Source: Penelope pileata (Eukaryota; Chordata; Aves; Galliformes; Cracidae). Taken from it: a stretch of 64,000 nt of DNA. Of the stretch, positions 8,237 to 23,200 are shown one piece after another. Position numbers and translations under genes: made by a program. The DNA lies in the NCBI GenBank assembly GCA_013396635.1, contig WBMW01005537.1, positions 186,001 through 250,000 on the forward strand, read 5' to 3'. Below the pieces are notes generated by a model. The model did not search any database and was not told the origin of the DNA. It saw only the letters and a list, made by a program, of their open reading frames with translations. Position 1 is the stretch's first letter. Each line of letters starts with the position of its first letter.

Positions 8237-11200
8237 GTAAGGGAGCCCCGGGGCTGCGCTGCTCCTGCGCGCAGCAAAGTTGGGGGTGTCCGTAGAGACG
8301 CGTTCCCATCGCGAAATAAAGAATCCTGCAGGAACAGAGGTAACCGGAGTGTGGCGAAAGCGTTGGTGGCCGCGAAGTAGTTGTGAAGGTTCTGCAGCCG
8401 AACGCTTTAGAGGAATCTTACGCGGATTCCCGCTGTGTGCGGTACCTGGCGGGGCTGTGTCCGCGGCTCCTTTAGGACTGTTACATTGAGAAAATATCCT
8501 GCGGATGAGAATGGCCTAAAACTGACGCAGGTGGGGTAAGGTATGGGTAAAAGTTGGGTTTTTTTTTTTGCNGGTATGGGTAAAAGTTGGGTTTTTTTTT
8601 TTGCTATGTAAGGAAGCCATTGGACGTGGAACTGCCTTTCGTCGGTGTTCTGAACTCCGCGCGGGGAACGTCCCGCTGTTATCTCAGCTGACACCCAACC
8701 TGTGCGCGGCTCTGGGCGAGATGGCGGTGCTTATCTCTCCCGACACGTGCTGTGTATTTACTTGCGCACATAAACAGCGCGCAGCGGAAGGCCTGCCGTG
8801 CTCGCAGCCTGCGCAGCTCCGCGCACCCTGCGCGCCCGAGGGGCAGCAGAGCGGGGTCAGCGACCGCAGCCGGCGGCCCCGCGCGCTGCGGCCGGCAGGG
8901 GGCGCNTGCGCTGTTCGCTCCGGGCGCGCGCAGCGCGCTGCTGCGCGGTGCGGTTGGGCTGAGTGGAAGCTGCCACATGTTGCGTTCGTGCTTCTTCTGG
9001 GAACAGGACCCCAAACGGCCACTTAGAGGTGGACAGACACAGTGTTTGTTTCCAGTGCTTTTCCAACTGAATTATAAACCACGTTGTGATATCGTACGGT
9101 ATTTTTTTCAATACGTAAGTTTATTTGGTTTTTGTATTTGCACAAAGTAGACAACGTTTTACCCAATCACTGATGTCCTCAGACTACCACACTCATTAAC
9201 AACACCTCACTGTGCCAACACAAGGAAGCAGATCTGCTTTTCTTTGAACGATCCGTGTTAAACGAGGCTTCTGGGTGGAGAACAGTCCAACCGCGTCGCT
9301 GTGCAGCGATGGCGGGCGTGTGGCAGGGCAGGTGGTGGGCTCCTCTCGTTCTTCAGAGTGTTCACAGAGGTAGTAGAGATCCTCACACATCCTGCAGCTT
9401 CTTTCACATGGAACCATCCGGGTATTTCATCTAAGAACTGCCTCTGGGGTGGCCTTATGAGGGACCTAGCACGTGTCTGATACGTGGTATGAATTTCATC
9501 ATTAATTATAAAGCATGATGAAACTGTGACGTTTTCATACTCCTTATTTTTGATTTACTTACTAAGAAAGTCCTGCACTGTATTTCTCATAGAGGTCATC
9601 GTGTGATGTCTTCTACAGTCTCTGAAGGTGTTACCATTTTCCCTTCAGTTTTGCATGAAGTGCCAACGGTGCATATCTCTGGGTCTGTGTGAGTGATGCA
9701 TTGGCCAGTCAGGAGGAGAACAGCCAGGGGCAATGCTCGCTCTTCAGAAGCCATTTTGGTTCTACAAAGCCCAGACTGCCTTCTGCAGAGCACTGGGTCG
9801 CTCTGAAGTTCGGTGAGATTTGATGGAAATGGAGGGTAAGCGTATTCTCCCAGGACTGGGATGGTAGACCCTGACCTACAGTGCCTGACTCACATCAGTC
9901 TTACTGGGAATCGAGCACCTACGTATTGCTGAGGCTGTAGGTTTCAGCACGTACATGAAAACTGCAGCTCTTGGCATCCCGTCTTGTGCTGCTTTCCTTA
10001 CCTAGACTTTACAACTCTGTTTTTTCCGCTGCTTGAAAGTTCTGGCTCTTGGCCTGTGCACTTTACCCATCCATTCAAAAGCGTTTCCTTGAGCAGCTTT
10101 CTTTTTTAGCACTGACTTACTGGTTATCCATACGTAGAATTCTCACAAGAAGGAGCTCCAGCTTCAGTCTGTAGTGCTGTGTTGTCACCAAGAGCCATTC
10201 TGCATTTCCTGTGCCATTTCTCTGAAAGTAATCAGAGAGAGGAGGCAGCACCCACTGTTAGCCACATCAGTCAGGTGCCTGTACCTGATCTGCTGTAGTC
10301 AGACTGTGCAATGTGAAAAAATAGCATCAAAATATTATATGATGGCCGATTGAGTAATGAGAAGTCATTAATTTGCATGTGAATATGTATAGCAGTATAG
10401 CAGTTAGTGCTACCCTGGGCAGCTCTTAAGATCTAAGCTCTTCTCAAGGGTGAAAACCAGAGAGATGTCACCGTAAGAGCAACGTTATCTCATGGCTGGG
10501 ATTCCAGTGTCATTGTGTGCGTTATGGGTGTTTCAAAGCTGACTGTGATTTATCAAACCATGGAATATAGAATTTTATCCCAAAGACTTACAATTTGCCA
10601 ACTTTCAAGAACTATGTTGTCCAGTGGTAGACATATTTTGAAGAGTTTCTGCTCTTGCTTTGCTGCATAACTGGTTTCCATTTTCTACTGTCGACCTTCT
10701 TTCATTGATTCCCTTAATCAATCCCTTCCAATACAATGCTTGAATTTTAATGGGAGCTTTGTTTGTATACCTGTCATCTTGGACGTCAAGTGCTTCCTTG
10801 CCAATAAAACATTTCCTGAGAAATGTTGCTAGCTATGGACTTAACTGCTACTGTGTATTTGAGCTAGGATGCAGGAGGCAGAGGCACATCTTTGTTCCTC
10901 ATCCATAAGCACCAAAGACAGGTTGTTCCAAGAGTGCCTGCTGAGATGCTGTGGCTCCACGCTGTAGTTTAGTCAAGGCTGATGCTCACTCTGAATTTTT
11001 ATTGACTTTTTTTTTTTTTAGGACTGTTACATATATATTGTTGCAAGCTCCCAGCTTACCCTTCAAATAATTTGAGGAAGGAAATATCATGTGAACTTCC
11101 AAGCAAAACAACAACGGCTGGAAGAACTCTGTAAATTAGGCCAGAACATAGCTGTTGGTTGAATAAGCCAATAAGACTGCCAATTAGAGTCACTCTGTTC

Positions 11201-14200
11201 CTCATTTGTGGTACTTCTGGGTTGCGTGCATGCAAATTCAGTCCTTTTTTTAAAACCAAGATTTTATAAGTTACAAAAAGCCATTTCTGTTCAGTAATAC
11301 ATAAAGCAAATAAGATCTCTTGCAGTAATTGCTTAGGATATGTTGCCAAACTTCAGCCCAGCTGCAGTCAATAAATGAGCTTGCCTCTTGATTATTTTCC
11401 CTCTTGTATTTTCATGTATTAGTTCATTCTCACAAATAGTTCCATCATATGAGAGAATATCATAATAGGCTACATCGTGGGGTTTTTTTGAAGTATCATC
11501 TGTTGAAAACATGTTCCACAGCAGGTGAAAAGAGACAAGATGATAAAAAAAAAAATTCTCAAACTCACATCTCATCGCAATTCATAATTCCATAATTCTT
11601 CACAGGAAGGATTCTATGTTTCTGTGTGGTGGAGATGTCTTAATGTGCAATCAGATAGGTTAGCAAGTTAGTGAACTTCTGTTTTGGAGGAGGAGAAGTG
11701 CAGTGAAGTTGATTTACGTGGAAAGTGATATTCCTTAGGGAAGGAGGTGGAAAGACGTTTCTGCTGGATCCTGTTGAAAATGGAGTTGTTACTGCTGTAA
11801 AATGCTAATAAAGATGTGAAGCTAGCTTGCAAGTGTTTTAAAGCTGAACATAAATGACAGCAGTCATAGTTTTGTTTGTTTTTTTCCTTGAAAAATGGGG
11901 ATGGGTTAGTTCTTAACTATGTGTATGGCTAGTATCCAACATATGAAAACAGAGCAAACAAAAACACCAAGAAAGGTTCTTCTTTCCTTTGTTCTTTATC
12001 TCGTCCCAGATTATCTCTGCTGAAGTTGGTGGGATTGCTCCCAGTCCATGCTTCAAATCCACTGAAGTTGGTTCTGTGGGGAGCACTGCCTGGATGAGCT
12101 ATGCAGGAACATTTATGTGTTGTCAGAAATAGGAACAAGCAGAGACCTGCAAAACCTTCTTAAATGCAGATTGTGATTTACAACAAAAATCCTTTTAACA
12201 TTAACAAATTATGGCCTTAGGGGTGCTGTGATTAGTTTTTTTGCCAAAAATATCCAGTGTTTTAGCCCATTTCAAAATTCCAAACATTATAAATTCTCCT
12301 ATTGTGGATTATTTACATAAAATTATTTCAGCAACATATTTGTAAACAGCATTTCTATTCTCTGAATCTCGTGTACACTCCTTTTGAAATATTTCGTGGT
12401 CTACTGTTTTGTGTACAAAGGGTGCTTGTTGAAACATGTTCTGTTCAGGGAGAATTAAAGCTCAGTGGAAACATTTACAAAGGTGTTTCTATGCCCTGAG
12501 AGTTGCAGGTGTTACAATATTTGGACAAAGCTACATGCATGTATAACAGAAAAACCCTGAGTAGAGTATAAAGTGTAAAACATCTTCTCCAAAGTACAGG
12601 ACAAACTACATATGTTCATCCTGCAGTTAATACAGACAGATTTAATATTGATTGCTTAAGCTTTTTTTTTTTTCCCAGCTATAACCAAAGAAAAAAGATG
12701 TGCCATTTCACTTGAATTACAAACAGCTGTAATGTATCTGTAGTCTTACACTGATCCCTTTAAAAGTTAATCACAGTGCTTTGAGAAGTAAAGGACTTCT
12801 TGCTCTGAATCATTCTTTCTGGATATGCCTTACAGGAACGCCAGATTTTTTACCTTCTGTTTGCAGTTAATACTGTGGAGGCACCAATACATTTGCCAGA
12901 GGAGCAGAGTTAATTATTGATCTAGAGAAGCTCTTTACCCTGTTATGAACATCTTCTCACCCTTCAAAGGAAATCATTGTGTAAGACTTTCTAGCAAACA
13001 GATCTGGTCTGGTCTGTTGTGCACAGTTCATGTCTGATGGCCTTTGCTACGGCGTGACCTTAGATTGACCCAAAAGCTGAGGGGCTGGGAGGGATCATTA
13101 GGACAATACAGCAGAAAAAACAGGGGAGAGAAAGCTGGGCACTTTTAAGAACAGCTTTTTCCCTCTCTTTTGACAGTACAGTCGTAAGAATGAAGAGTTG
13201 CAAGTGAGAACTGTATCACAATGTGGGAAGAAAACAAACACCTTTAGCCTGGCCTTCCTGTTCCGGCTGTAGTCACTGCAGAGCCATGAGAGCAGAGCAG
13301 GGCTGATGACAAACCTGCCTTGAACTCTGCTGCAAAATAGGGGACCAAAAATAACGGATTTTTCTCTACCACTCTCGTTTGCACGTTGCAATGCAATTCC
13401 TTGAAAGAAACAAAAAAATCTTTGTTCTTAAAGTTTTGGTGAAAATGATTAAAAAATCTTTCTGTGGAAAGGATTAGCTGTTACCCAAGGAACTCCAAGC
13501 TCTGACATGCATCTCTCTTCATCTCCATTCTTCTTGCACCTCTCCTTGTCAACACTTCTTTCCTTCAAGGTGCATATACATATAGCAAATAACACTACAT
13601 ATTTGATTTGATGACTTTGTTGGCAAAATATAGGGCAAAGTTTTGCGTTTCTCTTAAAAGACAATGCAGCTTGATGGTGTTTTAGGACAGTTCCTAGCTA
13701 CAGCACTGTGCAGAGCTCTGATGCTGTCAAGAGCTCCCATGAAGTGTTTGTCTTGGAACCATAATGTACATTTGGAAGTTACAGAACAGAGAGAGAAGGC
13801 CACAAAATGTCAATGCTGACTTTCCAATCTTAGTGCTTTGTGGGTATTTTCATTATTATTTATTTTCTGGAATGAACTTGAGGCTATTGAGAGCATGAAG
13901 CTCTTATAAGAGTTGTTGTGAGCTCTAAAGGATCAGCACTTCTGCAATTGAGGCCACTTCTGTTGATGTACCCAGTAGTGAATGTAGATACTCATGCTAG
14001 CATCCTGCAGTCCCATAACTCTCGTATGTCAAATACATTTTCCTGTAGCCAAGTCTGTTTAACTTCCTCATCTGTCTAACACTAAGTATAGAAATCATGA
14101 TTATACAAATTTTCATATGCTTTTTGGCTGACTGCTCATGTTAAAATTGTCAGGTGATTGATATCCTTTGAAGTGTACAAACCCTTGAGATATATGAAGG

Positions 14201-17200
14201 AGAAAGAGCTCTGTAATAACTAGGAAAGGTTACAAATTATATTTTCCTTCACAAGTATTCAGTTTGCTGTGACAGGCACCTGTATTGTTAAAATCTGTTG
14301 GAGATCATGTTCTGCTGAACAAAAGATGGTCTAGTCAAGTAGTGAAAAACCCATAGCATCGAAGGATGCTTCATGCCCAGTGTTCTTCTTTGTGACTGGC
14401 AGACAGGCGTGTTCCCCAGGCTGTCCTCACAGAGCCAAGTCAGCCTGGATGCTGGAATGCAGGCAGGCTTTCCATCCTGAACGTCTAATGTACAAGCAAC
14501 CACTTAGTGCAACGTGGATGGAGACAGATAACATGCCCATGCAAACCATTGAAATATCCTCAGTAGCTGTTGGTGAGGGAAAAATTATTTGTATCCTTGC
14601 TTATAGAAAACTTCTTTATTAGCTACAATTTTTTTTTTTTTTAAATAATTTTCCTCATCTTTCATCCTTGTCTTCTTTGGTGCATACAGCACCTGTTGTG
14701 ACCAGCAGTGTATTTTGCAACACTTGATGCCTTGATCCCAAAATGAAGCAAATTGGCATTTCACACAATTTTGCTATGATAGTTTAGTACCTTGTGTAGG
14801 CACACTGCATGGATTAAAATGAAGTTGCCAATGTCTGCGTGCATCTGAAAAACAAGGAGAAATGTGCTCCCCAGGGTTACTGGCCAGATTTATCAAGCAG
14901 TGAAGAAGAGGCAATTTAGATTTCAAGCTGGATTCATTGATGGATTCATAGTCTGTGGGTTGGGGGAAACTAGGCTTGGATTTAACTTGCTTTTTTGTAG
15001 AATGCTTTTAGTTTAGCCTTGATGCTGTTTATCTCCTTCTCAGTTCATCTTCTGTTCCCAGTTTTGGTTATAGGTGATCAGCCAATTTTGAATCCTTGGA
15101 TATGTATTAAAATGCTATTTTTATTTTTGTAACATAATGCAGAGTGCTGAATTGTAGGAATGACATTTTAATGGCTTTTCTTGGAAAAAACTTCTCTGTC
15201 TTCCATTTTTTTTCCTGTTTGTGGTCAGAAGATGCTGAAGCAGTTTTGCCTTCTATTAGTATTGGATTTTTATGACTCTAATCCTGGTTTTACGGTGCAC
15301 TCTGAGCTTTTGCACATACTTAATGTACAGCAAAAGTAGTCACGCCCTGAGTCACATGCATAAATGTTTGTAGATTGGGTTTATAAAAAACTTGTTCATA
15401 AGCTCTCCAGAAAATTCATGGTTGCTATTTAGGAGCTTCTGCGTGTCTGTTTGAAGATTAGTCTTGCCCAAGTGATTTGGGAATACTTGGGCTCTGTGGG
15501 AGTTGTTTTCTGTGGTCGTGCTGAGTATGCTTTATTTTCCATTTCATCACATTAAATGTCGTATTAGGGTGAATGTCCTGCCCAATTAGCGACTACGTTT
15601 GACTTTTTTTTCAGTAAAAATATTATTACAATGCATAACAAAATAATTATGTGATAATGACACTCCAGTATAACAGTGTTGCTCAATTGCTTGATTAACA
15701 GTCATTCACTGATGACAGTCAGAAACACAACTAATTGCTGACTATATTTTTTTCCTCTCATTTTATCTAAAAGTTATTTTAAAATATAAAAACAACCTTT
15801 TGTGCTAGTATCACCATGTTACTTGAAAGGCTCCCAACATACACTGTGAACCAGAAATTCGTATTTATCAGAAGGATAAAGGCAATAATAATTCCATTGT
15901 TAAGCATGAAGTTATGATACAAGCCAAGCAGGTATTTTTCTTGGTTTTACACAGAAGGGTTTTTGAAGGAGTCTCACTTGTTAGACCCAGTGCATGTACT
16001 GCTCCTAGTATGTATAATCTGATTTTCTGTAAGGTGCTTGATGAATTTACGCAGCTATTGATCTGATTTTGTCAGGTTTTCTTTAAAAGTGCAAGTTAGC
16101 TGACATTTAAGTAATACTTTGATTTAATAAATTAATTGTACAGTGACTGGACATGAGCCAAATGGAAGACACGGAATGGATACAAGATGACAGTCTTAAG
16201 TAAGCAGGCTGCTTCTTTTATCGTATAGACTGATAGAAAACTTATTTGGATCATAGTTCAGGGGATGAGCTTTTGTTTTGCTTCACTGTGTGAAGGGAAA
16301 ATCATTCCGTGGAATTCAGAGCTCAGTGTTACCACTGAGAGATCCCTCGCTGATGTCAGAGAGGCCAGTGTGTCACCGAGTATGTATGACAAAACACAGC
16401 ACATTTTTAGAACAGAAATGTTGGGAATTGAAATTCCATTTCAATTGCATGGTGTAAATCTGAATTCCACCGACTGCCATAGATTTATTCTGACTTACAC
16501 CAGTCTGATTGAAAGCAGACTTCAAGTAGCAGCTGTAACTCAAAAGAAAATTTGTAAATTTCTCAAATCTGTGGATCTCAGCAAGAAAGAAATCAAACTG
16601 ACATCTCTTCTAACCTGAAAGACGTTTTCATAGGGTCAGATGAAGGCCCTGGATTTGTGTTAATCCTATGGCAATGTCTTTGGGTTTACGTACAGTTATT
16701 GATGTCCTCCCACCGCAAAACTTAGCAGTAACCTCTTCTCTCTCAATTTTCAATCCTAACTTTGCAGAAACTCTGATTCTTTTCTTTCTCCCAGTTCAGA
16801 GCCCTTGGTCATACTCCCAAACAAGGAAGCCCAGCCAACCTCAGCTGGTGGCTGGCCAGCTGGCAGCAAGCTGCTGCTTGGAACAACAGCCTGCTGCTCT
16901 TGCTCTGCCTGTCTTGCTGAGCAGAAGGAACTATACAGCAGACTAAAACAATTGATAATTCAGCTCCCCTCTGAGTCCCAAGCCTGGGCTTGAATCTCAT
17001 TATTCTGTCAGTTTCCATGGATCTTTGCACCCAGACAGAAGCTAAAGAGAGCACTGAGTTCTGAAATCTCTCAAATACTTCAGAGGGTTGCTAAGTTTAT
17101 TTGCATTTGTAAACTGTTTGCTACTCAGTTAAGCCCGTGGGTTTATTTTCCAGGGATGATTCAGTATAAAAACATGTTTTCTTATAGTGAGGGGACTCTG

Positions 17201-20200
17201 TTATACATTTGGGATAGAAAGTTTTTTCCATTAACTTCAATGCAAGAGGCATAAAGGCCATTGTTATTTTTTTTTGTTGTTGTTCATTTTTTTCCCCCTC
17301 TGTTTTGCTATAGCTTATTTTCTCCACTATCTCTTCTTTATTTGTCGTGGGTTTTTTTTTGGTTTGATCATGAACTCACTCAGTCAAATGATGCCAAACT
17401 TCAAAATCTATCCTGAGGGGGTTTGAGATGAGGCAAATGTTTTAGTGGAAATGTTATGTCATAGTAACAAATGCCTCTGGATTAGTGACTTTATTTCTAG
17501 GACTGCATGGGCTATACATTGCTATTTATAATTTAACTTTCTCAAGCAGCCACCGCTGTGTTTATGTTGCCATGGTGTTACTTGCCATTCTGGAGGGCGG
17601 ATAGTAAATGCTGTAATTGAAAATAGATACTCCCACAGAAATAAGTGTAACAGGTGGTGATGTTTTTATTTAATCGTGCAGCAAGCATGACACAAGTTAA
17701 ATGTGGATACCTCTAATCCTGCCTCTTCGCTAAGATGTTCTCAGGCATGTCAGTTTGTAGGGGTCAGAACTGGAGGAAACAACGTCAGTGCTTTGCACTG
17801 TGACATTCAGAGGAATGTCAGTGGTGATCGAGGAGTATCCTCCACTTCAGAGTCCAGAAGACATGTGTTTCTATGGGGAAGAAAAGCAGATGCTCTGGTG
17901 TGGAGGGTGGCTGTATCTGCCCCTTGTTCTGGGGAACACAGCCTGAATGAAGCTTGAATTCCTTGAGAACATTTGAGGGAAAGCGGGCTGCAGTTTCCAT
18001 CTGATTTCCTCATATTAGCCTTCTGACCTTATCCCATCTCTTATCTTCTTTCAGTTGTCAGCCATAACAAATTGTGCTTCTGTTTTGAGGTCTACCCTAT
18101 CTTAACATAGCACGGCTTGCTTTGACGTCAGCTTCCACCCACGGTCCTGGTGTTGGTAACATGCATTCTGCAAAGGCAAAACTTCAGTCTCCCTCTCACA
18201 GTCAAAAGCTGTAAGAATAGCTTTGATTAAAGTTTGTCAAACTCCATAAAGTCAGTAAAGTACATAGTGTAAGTCTTTTACCTAAAAACTTGAGGAATAC
18301 GTCTGTGTGAGAGGATGTTTTGAATAGAATGGAAAAATAATGGCCTAACTCATGAAAAAATGCAATATCCTAAAATAACAAACGTGAGAGCAGAAGCATG
18401 AGAGAGCCTTGATGCATTTTTCCAGCACTTCCTTAAGTTCTTGATCAATGTTTATAAAGATGTGTGTGAAAGGAATCAAACATTTTAGCAACTTGATGTT
18501 AGTTCTGTTAAACTAGAACCTGATCAGACCAAGTCTGCTTGGGGAGGTTCCCATTCGCTCCAATAAGTCCCTAAACAAATCCTTTTTGCTGCCCATTTCA
18601 TACCCTAAAATATGCACCTTCACATACAGATCTGTCTACAGAGGAAAAATGATTTAAAAATTGTATGCTGTGCATTTTCATGGGGCAAATTGTTTGAGTC
18701 ACTGAAGATATTTCACAACTTCTCAGAACAGTCTTTTCCTTCTGGATTTTTCTTTCTGCACGCTGGAATCCCTCCTCGTTTCCTCCTGTTTGTTTTTCCC
18801 ATCCCATAGTTCTTTTGTTCTTTTGTTGTTTTATCCTGATGACTCAACTTGGTCGAATTCTGGATTGAATTTCGTTGACATTAAAGACAGCATATCCCAG
18901 GATGTATTTTGACATGGTCTACCTGTATGCTAGTGTGCTTGGGATGTGTGGAAGTTTAATAAATATGCACAGGCCATAGCTCAGCCCTGATTTTACAAAA
19001 TTTACCTAGTAGTGTAATTGATATTTCAGTCACAGGGAAGAGATTTAGCTAACTTTTGCTGCAACATTTTAAGATTCTTTGCTGATAAGAACATTTGAGG
19101 CTGTTCTAATGATTCCTGCTATGTTCAATCAGCTTTGATGATCTAGTTCTTCTCATCAGCCGTAGATTCCTTCTCATCAGTCACAGCACTAGAAACTGGA
19201 AATTGAGAGGGTTCAAACTCTTGTGCTTGTTTCATGCTGCCATGACCAAGCTTAGAAGAAAGTGTCATTCCCCATAGCTGTGTTTTGTGGCTACAAATAT
19301 TATGCTACTTGTATCAAATTAAGTGTAGGATTGTTAATTTCACTACTGCACAAAATACATAATTTGTGTGAATGAGCACCTGCCACTTCTCAGCTGAATA
19401 TTTTGGAGTTGAGATAATAAATCATCATTTGTGGGTTCTTAGTTAATATCACAAATATGAAGAGTGTTTGAGCTGTGTGACTTAATATGAATCAATTAAT
19501 CTCCCATGCTGCTTTAAAACCGTATAATTGTATTTTATTTATCAACTGTTTGTCTGTACCAGTTTGTCTGTACAGGGACAGCAGCTGTTGGAAAACTTGG
19601 GAGCTGTCATGGAAAGCCGGACCCACGCTGCATGCGGCAGAGCTCCGGGGGGAGAAGGTGCTGAAAGCAATTCTGAGCAAAGTTTGGGCACTGAGAATAC
19701 TTTGGAGTAAAGGGATGGAAACATATGGACGTCATCCTAAATTTTCCTAAAAATATTCAGATAAAAGTGGCTGTAGATTTTTTTTTTCTGTCAGAAGGAA
19801 TCCGGAATGTGAAAGTGAAATAATTCCAAACGGCAGCGTTGTTTCACTCTCCCTACGTGCTGCCAATGTCACACGCTTTAGGGTGTCAATCAAGTAAGAA
19901 CACTTGAGAATGGCTCTTATGGAGGGCATCTGAAAAACACATTTTCATAAAACCATGCAGATGTAACTAATGGGTGTGTGAGAGCTGTGCAGAGTAGGTT
20001 CTCGTGTGAGTTCTGCATAGCAGTCTCCTGTTGAGGTTTTTGTGGCCCTTTTTAGAAGCAGTGGTCAGACTTCCGTCCTCAATCTGTTAAAATTTGTATC
20101 AAACAAAGGCTAATTGAGTCCTGTGGTTTTTGATACAGCTATAGGAGAGTTCTGGTAACATGCATCAGTGCTGTTTCCTCTCAGTAGATCTTCTGAGGTG

Positions 20201-23200
20201 TTTCTCTAATTGCCCTCTGTTAAGCCTCGTGTTCCTAGTGATACATTCATATGTTTTCCTAAGAGAAAATAATGACTACAGCTGCAGGATCCAAACTAAC
20301 TGCTAGTGAGCAGGGATTGATTGGTTCCTCTCTCTGTAGAAGACCGTGGTGAAGCCGACATTTTCATCTCTGAGTTCTTCCATCAGTCGTGCAGTGGAGG
20401 TGACCCAGTGGTGGATTTGGACTGCCAAATTTTACTGTTCTCTTTCTGGGTATCCGTTGCCACCGTGGTCACGGAGATGGTGTCACTCTCCAGTCAGGAG
20501 TTTCTCCCTGAGCTTTAGAGGCTGCAAGTGATCACAGTAATTCTGTATCCTCTCTGCTCTGTTCTCTCCTTTTTTTCACTTTGTACTCTCTATAATATGC
20601 CTCCCACTCCATCTTTTAAATCCTTATTGTAGGAGGTTAATTACAAAAATGTAGCTTTCCATGGCTGTTGGGTTCAAGTTATTGCTTGTTCTTTTTATAT
20701 ATTGCTCATTGGGGATTTTTTAATAAGTTGTGGATGAGTATGCTGCCATTGTTAATGAGCATGTTGAGCACTTTAAAACCTAGAACAATTCCCTCTGGGA
20801 CATCGCTGGTGTCCCCTCTCCAGTGACTGAGAATTATTTGCCTATTTATTTTACTTTGACAAAGCAACAATTCATCCAAATAAGGAACTTACTTGTTTCA
20901 GGCAGATCAATTTCCTTTAGAATACGTAGGGATTGACCTTGAAAAAACAGGCTTTTGCATTCAAATTAGCTTATATCAGCTATCAGTGCTTCCCTTCACT
21001 AAAGAGTGAACTTTTCCCACAATATTTGTGCATCCATGCTGTGCTATTCCCAAAATTTTCTTCTTTTTGCTTCGGTAGTCCAAATGCCCCCAAATACTGT
21101 CTGTTTTCAGTAAGTGAATTGATGATAGTGAATGAAAAGCAGGTTGTATAACACAACTCCTGTCCTACATGGTGAAAGTACAGAATCTGAACCTAACGCC
21201 AACACAGTGTATGGAATTAATTGTTAGTGCAAGCAGACCGAGTTCCAATTAGAGTACTGAGCAGATCTGTTTTTCAGCATGGCTACCTGCTTTCCTGCAT
21301 TTAAGCACAGTGTTTATGGAGGACTTGATGGCTTTTTTGTGCTTATTCATTGAAATCATGGACTGTTTGGGGACTGCTGCTTAAAAAGAATCAGAGAGGT
21401 ATCAATAATGATAACAATTAGGATCACAGATTTATTAATATTTTTGGGGAGCAACATGTATTAGTGGTGTGCAACAGTATTGCCATGTTATTATAAGTTG
21501 TTTTGCCAAGGGCTTGTTGGCAGCATGTCGTGTTCCTTAGTTTCCATTTGGAGTTGAGTACTCCTCCATCCGTTTCATCTCTGAAATCAATTAACAACAT
21601 TTGCTCTGGTTTAGAGACTAGCTCTTGTAGGATGCTATCATCTAAACCTAATAGGATACCATGTTACAGGGCGTGAGTCTTTTGTTTATCTAGGCTTTGC
21701 CATTGCCAGTAGCAAACATTGTTCTCTCATTTCATTCCCAAGTGCTAGTTCATGCCCGATGCACACAGAATTGGCTGTTTTGAAAAGAGAGAGAAATTTC
21801 CATGTCCATGTTTAACTTTGATTTGTTCCTATTCTGTTGCTATAACCTCCTCCTACTGACTGTAAGTCAGTAAGTGGAAAGCACACCGTGTGCTCTACCT
21901 ACAGCCAAGCAGCTGATAGGGCATAATTAATTGACAGCATTCCTATAGAGTGCTGATAAGCAGCGTAGTGCCCTTCTCAGGCCTGCTGCTATCCACGGTG
22001 AAGTCAGTGGGAGTTTTTCTTCTATTAAGAATGCAAAAATATGTTTCTAAGAGAAAACTGATTGAATTAAGATGTGTCTGAAATACAGGATAAATTCTGT
22101 ACTGAAGTGCACTCTGTGCAGCTCCATTGACTTGAAGTACGGTAGAAGATAATTGAGTAATTTATCTGTAAGTGAGAGATGAGGATGTATCTGGAAGCTT
22201 GTGAACTTTGGATTAAAGATTTACTTCAGTAGTGGTATCTTCAGTTTGTAATAACATAACAAATCACTGTGCAATACAATCAATAGATCAAGTTAATACC
22301 AGCTGTGTTTAAAATGATAATTAAGATCGGTTGTTTTGTAAAAAGGGCACAAATTAATAAATTTCCTAAGAGAAGATCTAACATAAAAAAAAAAAAAAGC
22401 ATTGTTTCTGTGAACTACAAACTACAGTGATGTCAACATTTTGTGCCCTTCTAAAACCAAATACACCACCACAAAACTTTCTCTGACATATTCCCATCAT
22501 TCACACTGACACAGGAGGAATTTTGGTGGATATAGTGCTCAGAAAGCAGGATGAAGACAAATAAAAGTGCATAATCAAATGCTGATAGCAGCATCGTAGT
22601 TGACTAGCACTGGAGCAGAGCCTGAGGGTGCTGCTAGGAAGGTGTGCATTCAGGTGACACGTTTGGATGTTGTTTCTGGCGTGCTGAAGAGCCCCCCAGA
22701 ACTGTTGGTGTAATAATGCCAGGAAGGGAAGCACGCTTGGTTTCGTGATTCCAGCAAGTGCTCTTTGTCTTCTCCCACCACGTACTGCAACTCATTTTTG
22801 CATGTGATTATCACGCCTGTGTTCTTGAAATCTGTTCTGTGAGAGGAACACATTGTGTTGGAAAATCCAAACTGTTTCTTAGAGACTTTTAATCAAATTG
22901 TGGAATGGGTGATTTTATAAAATGGCATAAATATGGACAAAATGCCACAAGATCAAGCCAGTTGTTCTCTGGTCAGTAGATTCCTGTGAGAGAGCAGCCT
23001 AGCTTGGTGAGCACTAATATATTTTTCCTTTCTGTCATTTGTTACTTTCTTGCCTCATCGTCTTTAGCAAGCGAGTTAATAGGGAAGAATTCTTCATGTG
23101 GATCTGTGCTGTCTTTTGTTGATATAAAATCTTAAAACCTGTTCTCTTCAAGAGAGAAAACATTTTCCTCACGAGGAAACTCAAGCATCCCGTGGCAACA

